In this document: positions 17,601-25,100 of the stretch, piece by piece
Layout: each line of letters starts with the position of its first letter
Position numbering within the stretch: the first letter of the stretch is position 1
The notes under the pieces: generated by a model
What the model saw: only the letters and a program-made list of their open reading frames with translations
What the model was told of the DNA's origin: nothing
The model's database searches: none
Made by a program: the position numbers and the translations under genes
DNA from: SIG440 sp045631525
GTDB lineage: Bacteria > Bacillota > Clostridia > Monoglobales > Monoglobaceae
Reading direction: 5' to 3'
Assembly: GCA_045631525.1 (NCBI GenBank)
Contig: JAZQUY010000011.1
Span: 1-56,890, forward strand
Length of the DNA stretch: 56,890 nucleotides

Positions 17601-19169
17601 GGTAGAATAAAGCTGACCGTTTACATAAAAATCTGCCTTCACACCCTTGTATGAGTTACCCAGTGAATTAACCACTGCCTTTGCTTTGATGCTTTCGCCA
17701 GCCTTGATTTTGGTTTTGCTCAAAGTGAGCTTTCCATCATATTGATTGAGAACATTCACTATTGTTTCGCTGGTTTCAATATCACCCACCTTTGCGGTTA
17801 TGTGGTATCTTCCCGCTTTTACATTTTTGAGTGTGTATGCATAGCCATTCTTTTTGTAGCCTGAACCAACATACACTGTGTTTACGTAATAATCAATTTT
17901 GTCGGTATCAAGAGTTGTTTCAGCCTTGAGGAAAACATCACTTCCTGCCAAAGCCTCAGAATTTGTCATTGGCGAAGTCATCTTCACTTCTTCATCAAAA
18001 TAAGGTGTATACTTTATCCAGTCAATTTCTGCACTGACAGCCTGATTATCCACTCCGGGCTGACAGCCTACAGCTGTATGGAATGATGTACCGTTTCTGT
18101 AATAATATTCATAAGTAACAACCTCTTCGCCATCAACATACCAGGTAACCCATCTGTCACGAACTTCAGCCTTTACGGTGTGCCACTCGCTGTCTATGGG
18201 GAATCCATAAGGGGTCGCAATAAACGGACCGTCATAATATGGATCCTCATGATATTCCGCATTGTGTCTCATCGAGGTGGATTCAGGTCCCAGATAGAAC
18301 CAGGTGTGTCTGTCATCTGTGGAAATTTCAAGAACCAGAACGCCCGGCATATATTGTGGGTCTGTAGGATTCTTTTTGATTCTGTATTCCATATCAAAGT
18401 TTGCCGGTGGCTTTAATGGTACCTCAACATAAGACATTTGCAGTCTTCCGCGTACATGGTCAATTGAAACAATACCCTCTTCTGCGTTGTGCTTTAGAAA
18501 GTTTCCATCATTAAGAATTTTGACACCGTCAAGATCATAAAGATCATAGAAGAAAGGCTGGCTGTAACCAATCTCGGGAACCGTCATTTCTTCCTTTGTA
18601 GCGTCATCACCCTCAGCACCGGTAAGTTCTGTAAATTTTACATCATCAACTTCAAGCTCACCGCCGTTTTCCGCCCAAAAAGCCCACAAGTTGCCGCCCA
18701 TGCCCTTGTCGGCAAGGGGAAACTCGCCTGCATAAATTCCGTCATAATATACCTTTTGGATTTCTTTCTCGCGGTCAACAATGAATTTGTAATCATGCCA
18801 ACCATCCAGGTTGTTCTCTATTTTCGCAACATGACCGTCAGCCATAGACACAATTTCTCCGTTTCGGATATATCCGCCGGGACGTACGCCATACTTTCCT
18901 TGAAGGCCTAAGCTGTTACTGTACATACGAATTTTTACAGAAAATTCAACCGAATACTTTTGGGGAACACTTGATGAATATTGAAGTTCTGAACCGGTGG
19001 GAAGTATAACTGTTCCTGATTCTGTAATACGGGGAGAACCCTTTGTTGTTCTCCAATAGCTATACCATTCAACCTCACCAGCAGCCTTTGTGTCGGTGGT
19101 CAAAACCGCCGGCGCAAATACGGTACAGAGAACAGCAATCATACATATAAATGAAATAATTCTTTTCAT
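14670..19169 (-). CDS. Very large secreted protein with a sialidase-fold (BNR) propeller
   Basis: A 1499-residue exported protein. Order: signal peptide (1-30); two concanavalin-like domains (35-185 and 200-395); Ig-like domain 1 (398-472); Ig-like domain 2 (480-565); beta-rich domains (570-800); another concanavalin-like domain (815-1005); propeller (1015-1390); C-terminal stalk-like domain (1400-1499). Six Asp boxes are visible (ITDGGKTW, SKDGGKTW, YTEDGINW, SYDGGKTF, SHDGMETW, SKDKGSAW). It is a paralogue of the 8413-12411 protein from the second Ig domain onward. No FRIP motif is seen, so the substrate, probably a glycan, is unknown. The ATG at 19169 has AAGAAAGGA upstream. Anchoring may depend on the SLH proteins encoded upstream, since no anchor was found in it. 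Confidence 0.85.
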   Translation of the reverse strand: MKRIISFICMIAVLCTVFAPAVLTTDTKAAGEVEWYSYWRTTKGSPRITESGTVILPTGSELQYSSSVPQKYSVEFSVKIRMYSNSLGLQGKYGVRPGGYIRNGEIVSMADGHVAKIENNLDGWHDYKFIVDREKEIQKVYYDGIYAGEFPLADKGMGGNLWAFWAENGGELEVDDVKFTELTGAEGDDATKEEMTVPEIGYSQPFFYDLYDLDGVKILNDGNFLKHNAEEGIVSIDHVRGRLQMSYVEVPLKPPANFDMEYRIKKNPTDPQYMPGVLVLEISTDDRHTWFYLGPESTSMRHNAEYHEDPYYDGPFIATPYGFPIDSEWHTVKAEVRDRWVTWYVDGEEVVTYEYYYRNGTSFHTAVGCQPGVDNQAVSAEIDWIKYTPYFDEEVKMTSPMTNSEALAGSDVFLKAETTLDTDKIDYYVNTVYVGSGYKKNGYAYTLKNVKAGRYHITAKVGDIETSETIVNVLNQYDGKLTLSKTKIKAGESIKAKAVVNSLGNSYKGVKADFYVNGQLYSTDKSAPFETEIKNFRIGTNLVVAKVYDSANVCVQTNTENVDVSYVKGAKFEIGREYELSYDYKSGTGKIHLNDGYFDLSITNNKDGITYVTDQGTETYKNIGYGEYKVVVTAGHAEIYWKNQFLKSILLPYKPAKAEFTNSGVKNLTLAGSGVKTEIAGTEWKNNMTTWSSGPLPVKEQYYYSLEFDKKDTSTEEVYVSDGHYNATLYFREDGIYALRQLRVNLPPTELKLTDEVKPGYYRMTVGHGIAHLYCNNELVGNFRFIDYYSSQAEIKRTMSNPASSSVFVLKNSNDVYYHSDDFENTAELPSKDYWYESVTNYRLAGSEEIKTELKEEGGNHFTTIEGSGVYVLNASDRYPQLKWRGRVEEATGRVFAVIRMGQSHAHEKIGYDFDKKSWFHEGIKNNGPTIDQDSKLAPNALKAGEWYDFEVKTEDFYVTLLVNGKEVFKTRLEYNLDTIWFGKMGVGVQNSKYSFDDFEYKGENRVTPGARNYVALQFAEADINTWNGNWALERSLYGRIGDVGDFWKLDDGTVYSYGGHTGANVGLKITDGGKTWKMNEGASPVTLPEYTSNVATLPDGTIVAVINTPSAMQPQYSRISKDGGKTWSEKYLIHDGTYGWIGTGDRTRTIGDKVFVCFESGMESYTRFSVFYTEDGINWHQSNPEFITHEAVGGVVINEMFVIDTPDGEIRIYARTNTGFVVYLPSYDGGKTFETEWHYTSLPQCECCVSIQKDENDPYTYYVGLQYGTEPVQQSRGGSPRTQYALLVSHDGMETWEFVSDLVSTGSVSHLRMSDILMRIYDGILYYKVDALDGYGLKQVGSQDLSKIKSLKRLPQYHFIYYLGHDVATNLADKHCVISKDKGSAWYYGIYSVSSVKDGRADLGTIENTFGVTAVRSGNKVTLKMGDGKVTFTEGSKEYDNNGTAGSAEREILKDGYLDLETLSGIYGKVFREAENSYVILDNAEAVQQFQTSVDNMV

Positions 19170-19283
19170 ATTTTTTGTCCTTTCTTAGCAAAATTTTATT
19201 CTTTAAAAGTCATAATAAACTTGAATTTCAATAAAAGGTCCAAGGCAACCCTCCCTCTTGGAGAGGGCTGTCTTTAGAATGTT

Positions 19284-22055
19284 TTACTGTTCAATAATGT
19301 AAACCTGAGATGCATTGTTTGTATTTATAGTTTTGTTCACTATAATCAACGATGCATCGTCAGGGTTTTGCTTGTAAGTGACTATGTCAGAAAGTGAACC
19401 TTGTTCCACCTTTGGAGCACCGTTGAAGGTTGAGAATTTAAATATAGCCGCTGAGCCAACTGAAAAAGTACCCAAGCCTATATCACTGAGATCTGCCTTT
19501 TTGTCGCTAAGTTGGGGAATATCTTCCGGTTTTTCAAGGGCAAATCTCAAAGCACTGCCGTTTATGTTCAAAGCTGTGCCTATGGCCGAACCCACGATTT
19601 CACTAATGTTTGCAACCGATGCTGCATGTGTCTTTATGAGCACATCGCCCAGACCTTCAACAGGCGAGATCTGTGCTTCACCCTCCAGGACTTCATTCCT
19701 GGAGTTTACTCTGAAGTAACAAACATCACCGATGTTGAGGGTGTTAAACAAATCTTCCTGAGCAACAAATTTTTTCAAGGTTCCGCCGTCATATGCACCC
19801 ACGATACACCGTACATCGCCGTCTGCATTTAATTCTTCGTAAAGATCTGCCACTATCACAGGACTGCTCTTCGCATAGGTTGATTCATTTTCATCATAAT
19901 AGTAGTACATTACCTCTGCTGTGCCTTCGTTTCTGTCCTGACCTACTATATCAAACATATAGGTTCCGCCATTAACAAAGGAGTATATACCGCCTGTGGT
20001 GTATGAAATATCTTCTGTTCTGTCGCCCTTGGGAACAAAAATCATTGCTGCGCCTGCTGTGTCTACCAACTGAGGATAACCGTCCACTGTTACATCGTTA
20101 TAGTAATAGCCACCGCCATAATATCTTGGCGATATTTTTCCGGTCAGAGGAACAAGATTTCCGCTTGCGTCATATACCTGCGCCGGCTGAAGCGTTTCAT
20201 CCGCTTTTTCATTTATACCAAGGTAATAGGTGTCGATCTGATTAACCTGACCTTTGTTGTTAAACGAAATCTTTACAGGTTGTGCAAAGGGATATTTGGC
20301 ACTTCTTCCAACTGAATACGAAGCACCTCTTTGCAGGTCACTTGCAAAGCTGCCGTTTGAAAGGTTTGTTTTTGTATACTGTGCACCATCAAGGTAACCT
20401 TTTTCTGCCACATCGAATATCTGATATTTCAAAGTAGCATCAACCACAGCAATCTTTGCAGAAACCTCGCCGAAATCTCCTGGTTCCGCACCGAAATCCA
20501 CCAAGTATGCGTTTTGGATGCCTGAATCTTCAAGAGATATCGCAACAACTGCAAAGCCGTCCCAAGTGTAGATGTTGTAGGCTGTTTTCGTATCAAGCTT
20601 GCCCTTGAGACCATCCCACAAGGTAAGTATCAAGCCGTCTTCTGTCACGATGGAGTCTTTCTTTAGAGAGGTGATTTTTACATTTGACGTTTCAGCTTTG
20701 TTGCATTCTATGATGTACTTTTTGCCACCACCTGAACTGTCACTGGTTTCACGTACTGCCAAGAGCTGATTTGATTTCAGTCTATTGGGTTCGATTATTT
20801 CGCCTCTCTCCCAAATTTCTACAATAGCGTCTTCTTCAAACTTGATGACTATGGCATTACCGTCACGGTCTTTGCAGTAGAGTGTTTTGCAATCGTCTGA
20901 TATTTTTGAGCTTACGTAGAAATCGTAGCTGACTACTTTTATTACATCATAATCTGCGTCTTTATCATTGTTTATGAAGGTAACCTTACCAAACGCCGGA
21001 TTCATTTCTGCATCGGTATAGTTGGGGTTTGCCAGATCGTTGAAGATAACCTGATGTGTTCCTGAAAGAACGATTTTCCTTGTGCTATTGTTATATTCAT
21101 AGGTATACACACCGCCAGTGAAGCTATCAATATCATTATGTGTCAAAACAAACTCTTCGTTCCGGTCAGATTTATACATATAGATAAGTTCTCTGCGCTT
21201 ATCACTTGTTGTTTTGTAGAAATAGTTTATATCATAGCCCAAAAATTCCGTAGCATCACCTTCGTATTCATACTCAACCCCTGCTACAACAACACGATTT
21301 TCTTTCAATGTGGTTTCAGGTGATTTGAGAGTTGTGCTTGGAATTGCTTCAAGAACACCTCGTGCTGAAATAAGTCCCAAAAGATGCTGAAAACCAAGGT
21401 AATCTTCGTCGATTACGTAGTTAACATCAACACTTCCGTCATTCAGGAGCTTAAAAGCATTTGATGAAATCGCAGGAGAATTCAGCGCATTGTAAATAAT
21501 TCTGAAAAGCTGAGCTGTATTTACATTGTCCTGCACCGGAACTCCGTTCATAATTTCGGTCATATTGAATGCTTTGCTCGTGCCCACCATAGCAATAATC
21601 GGCTCATAATCAAGGCATCTTAAAAGGACTGTTGCCACTTCGTTTGTGGTAATTGCCTCATCAGGTCTGAAATATCCGTCAGGGTCACCCTGCATATATC
21701 CTGCAGCCGCAACCGCTTTGATGTATTTGTAATATTCATGCTCTGATGTCAAATCCTTAAACAAAGTTTCAAAATCACTGGGGTCGGCAGCACCAAGGCC
21801 TGCCATTTTACTTATATATTTTGCCGCTTTTGCTCTTGAAACAATGGCATCAACTTCATTCTTCATAGCGCCTATGCTTTCCCACTCTGAAACTCCGCTT
21901 CTGTAAAGTACAGCTATCTCGTCTGCACTAAGCCATTCGTTTTCATTTCCATATTCAGCTGAGCCAACTTGGAAACCCCAACCGAACACCGTGAGATTAA
22001 GTGATGAAATTATCATCAGGATTGACAAAATACTTGCTAAAAATCTCTTTTTCAT
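19284..22055 (-). CDS. S-layer homology (SLH) domain surface protein
   Basis: A 923-residue exported protein: signal peptide (about 1-26), one clear SLH motif at 98-150 (YIKAVAAAGYMQGDPDGYFR followed by PDEAITTNEVATVLLRCL) and a weaker SLH-like stretch after it (150-200). SLH domains bind pyruvylated secondary wall polymers, so it should sit in or under the S-layer. Residues 230-923 are beta-rich and unassigned. The ATG at 22055 has AGAAAGGA upstream. It follows the 22117-27768 gene by 61 bp and precedes the propeller gene by 114 bp on the same strand, so it is likely co-expressed with them. It may be an S-layer structural protein or an anchor. Confidence 0.85.
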   Translation of the reverse strand: MKKRFLASILSILMIISSLNLTVFGWGFQVGSAEYGNENEWLSADEIAVLYRSGVSEWESIGAMKNEVDAIVSRAKAAKYISKMAGLGAADPSDFETLFKDLTSEHEYYKYIKAVAAAGYMQGDPDGYFRPDEAITTNEVATVLLRCLDYEPIIAMVGTSKAFNMTEIMNGVPVQDNVNTAQLFRIIYNALNSPAISSNAFKLLNDGSVDVNYVIDEDYLGFQHLLGLISARGVLEAIPSTTLKSPETTLKENRVVVAGVEYEYEGDATEFLGYDINYFYKTTSDKRRELIYMYKSDRNEEFVLTHNDIDSFTGGVYTYEYNNSTRKIVLSGTHQVIFNDLANPNYTDAEMNPAFGKVTFINNDKDADYDVIKVVSYDFYVSSKISDDCKTLYCKDRDGNAIVIKFEEDAIVEIWERGEIIEPNRLKSNQLLAVRETSDSSGGGKKYIIECNKAETSNVKITSLKKDSIVTEDGLILTLWDGLKGKLDTKTAYNIYTWDGFAVVAISLEDSGIQNAYLVDFGAEPGDFGEVSAKIAVVDATLKYQIFDVAEKGYLDGAQYTKTNLSNGSFASDLQRGASYSVGRSAKYPFAQPVKISFNNKGQVNQIDTYYLGINEKADETLQPAQVYDASGNLVPLTGKISPRYYGGGYYYNDVTVDGYPQLVDTAGAAMIFVPKGDRTEDISYTTGGIYSFVNGGTYMFDIVGQDRNEGTAEVMYYYYDENESTYAKSSPVIVADLYEELNADGDVRCIVGAYDGGTLKKFVAQEDLFNTLNIGDVCYFRVNSRNEVLEGEAQISPVEGLGDVLIKTHAASVANISEIVGSAIGTALNINGSALRFALEKPEDIPQLSDKKADLSDIGLGTFSVGSAAIFKFSTFNGAPKVEQGSLSDIVTYKQNPDDASLIIVNKTINTNNASQVYIIEQ

Positions 22056-22116
22056 AATATCTTTCCTTTCTGTTGTTCTAACCTCAATTTCTCATAATCC
22101 AAAGTATCTGTCAATA

Positions 22117-25100
22117 TTATTGAATCATACTTCCTGACTGCTGATAGATAGGCCACAGTACAACTGCAGATTCTGCACGTGTCAAGCTGTTTGTGGGATA
22201 GAAATATCTGAAATCGTCACCCTGTACCAATCCCATCTGCTGGAGTCTTGTTACTGCATTGTATGCATAGTCCGGAATTTCTGCATAGTCAGTGAAAATG
22301 TAACCAACTTCCTCTACTTTCGGTGCTTTGCCCATCATATCAAGCACTCTGCAAACCATAACTGCCATATCAGCTCTTGAAATATTGTCACCGATGCCAA
22401 ATCTGCCATCTGTATATCCCTTGACAATACCCATTTCATAAGCTGTTGCTACTGTGCTGTAATACCATTCATTTTTCTTTACGTCAGAGAAATTAACTGT
22501 TGTTTCCTTGTTTTCAATCTTGAAAACTTTCAAAAGGATTGAAAGGAACTCTTCACGGCTTATGTTTGCACCCGGACGGAAGTTTCCATCGCCGTCACCA
22601 AGGATAATACCGTACTTTCTAAGTCCTGTGATGCTCTTTTCTGCCCAGTTGTATTCAGCTGTAACATCCTTGAAAGGAGCGGCTGGATGACCTGCGCCGT
22701 TTATGTTAAGTCCTGTGTTGCCACCTGTCTGTGTACCTTGATTGATAACGATTGAATCTGCATCGTCCTTTGAAGAACCGCCTCCGGCACCACTACCAGT
22801 GCCACCACCAGTGCCACCACCAGTACCGCCGCCAGAACCAGCACCACCGCTTGGTGTAGCATAATAAGCAGTTCTTATATCAGTAAGGTAGTTGTAAGGC
22901 TTAGCAAGCATCTTTCTATAGAATGTTTCGTCATTTGCAGACTGATTGCCGTCAAGTGTAATCCAGCCATTATTCGCTGCCAGAACAACCTGTTCCTTCA
23001 CACGACTCGGATATCCTATTGATGCACCATTCTGTCTGTTTGCCTGAAGGTCAATCTCATCAATACAAGCAAGTTTTTCTGCAATAACCGCGCTGTCATC
23101 ACCAAGCTTTGTTACAGCATCCGCAAGGTCTGTATATCCAAGGTCACTGAGTCTTGCATAAACCTTTGACAATCTTGTTGCACTTGCGCCTGCAGCTCTT
23201 GTTACGTTCACGTCACTCCAGTTTGTATCAACAAGTTCGGGTGTTACAAAGCTGAGTTCACCAAATACCTTTTCTATTGCATTCCACTCGGCTGTTGCTG
23301 TAGCGCTACCATTTACCTCATCTGTCCAATCGTTGAATTCATTTACATAGCCCTGAACAAATTTGATTGCTTCAGCTACTGCTTTGTTATCTGACAGATC
23401 AAGTTCATCATAACTCTTTGCATCAAAAACGCTATACATTATTTCTGCATCATCAGCCGAATATGTTTCGGTAATTCCCAATATAGTTTTGTAACTATCA
23501 TTGGTAAAGAAAGCGTTCATAGCGTCTTTGCTTGAAATTGCTTTAAATGCACTGCCTATTGTGCTACTTTCAGCACTCTGCTGAGCAGTTTTTGCAGTTT
23601 CAAACTTGGTGAGAATTTCTTCTATTCCATCAGTAGAGCTCAATCCCAAAGAACCTACAACTGCATCAACATTTGATACATCTGTTACATCAAATGTCAC
23701 AAAATCCTTTATAGAATCACTTGTGATAAGTTCCTTTATTGTTTGAGCATCACCTGCTGTTGTGAGTGCAGTCTCAAGTTCTGCAACCTTGCCATCGTCG
23801 ATACCTTTCTTTATAGAAACAAGCTTGTCAAGAATTTCCTGACTTGTCATTTCATCAAATGCGCCAGCCTTTGTAAAGGTATTCACAAGTGCTGTCATAA
23901 GTGTTTTTTCGCTTGCATCTGCGAAACTGATTACAGTTTTCTTTGCCACAAGCTTTTCATCTGCAGTAGAAAATGGCTCATAATACTCAAGGCAGTTTGC
24001 AAAGTTATCAAAGAAACTCTCTGTGATTGCACTGCCGAGTGCAGTTTTCAATGCATTCCATTTAAGTGACATATCAATTTCTTCTTCCACAACACCGTCC
24101 CTTGTAGAAACAAGAACCTTCACCTTTGTATCCGCCATATTAAGTGCGGGGTCAACAATAACTGTGTTCTTGAAATAACCCTGTCTTACAGTCTTAAACT
24201 GTGTTGTTGAAAGAATGTTATCTGACAAATCTTTGATTGTTACTACAACATTTTCATTTTTATTTTTCAGTGTGCCTTCAACAGTTATGGTGTTTGCCTT
24301 TGTACTAAAGGTAGTTTCTGCACAATCGGTTTCTCCTATCACAGGAAGTGTTCCAAGTGCAAGCACATCAGCAATTGGTCTCATTCTGTCTGTTTTGTCA
24401 ACAAGAAGAGCTTCCAATCTTCCACCCTTGGGCACATCACTTACATCAACTGTCGGTCCTGAAATCTCTGTTCCTTCACCAGCATAAACGGTTTTTCGTT
24501 CGCACTTGATATCAACCATAACTCCATTTTTGTCATAAATTGTAACGATTGAGTCAACCCAACAGTCTTTTCCTGTGTTTTTCACTGTGTATACAGGTGT
24601 AACTGTTCCTGAAACAGGAAGTTCTGTAACAACCGCGCCATTTTCGTTTCTGAGTTCTGCTCTCTTTGCTATGTAAGAACGCTCAAACACGTTCATAACA
24701 ACGCCCATATCGGTAACTGTCTGATTGTATATATCCTCTGTCCAGCTGTCATGTTTCAGTTTAAATGTGTTATAACCAATATCCACCTGCTTTGCGGATG
24801 CATAGTTGAGGTTATAAATATATCCATAATTATTCATATTGTTGTTGCTTGTGGTAAAATTAGTACCCGACTCAACATCCAAACCTGTCAAGAGCTCATA
24901 GGTGGAATCGTCCGCACCTTTTTCTTTCACATAAACACTTACATAGTTATTTACACGTGTATCAGAATTGTAATTTCCAATTTCGAACTTGTATGTATAC
25001 CATACGTTAGTTTCTCTGGGAACAAGAGCAACGTTCAAGCCATTGGAATCTGCACCTGTATAAGCAGCAGGCTTTGCAAAGTTAATCATAAATGGCATAC

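Noticed and set aside
19240..19275. Second full copy of the MITE-like palindrome
   Set aside because: Only a short CCCTC/GAGGG hairpin is shared; the rest of the element is absent.
22770..22850. Short tandem repeats resembling a CRISPR or minisatellite
   Set aside because: They encode the Gly/Ser/Thr-rich linker of the giant SLH protein in frame; there are no spacers.
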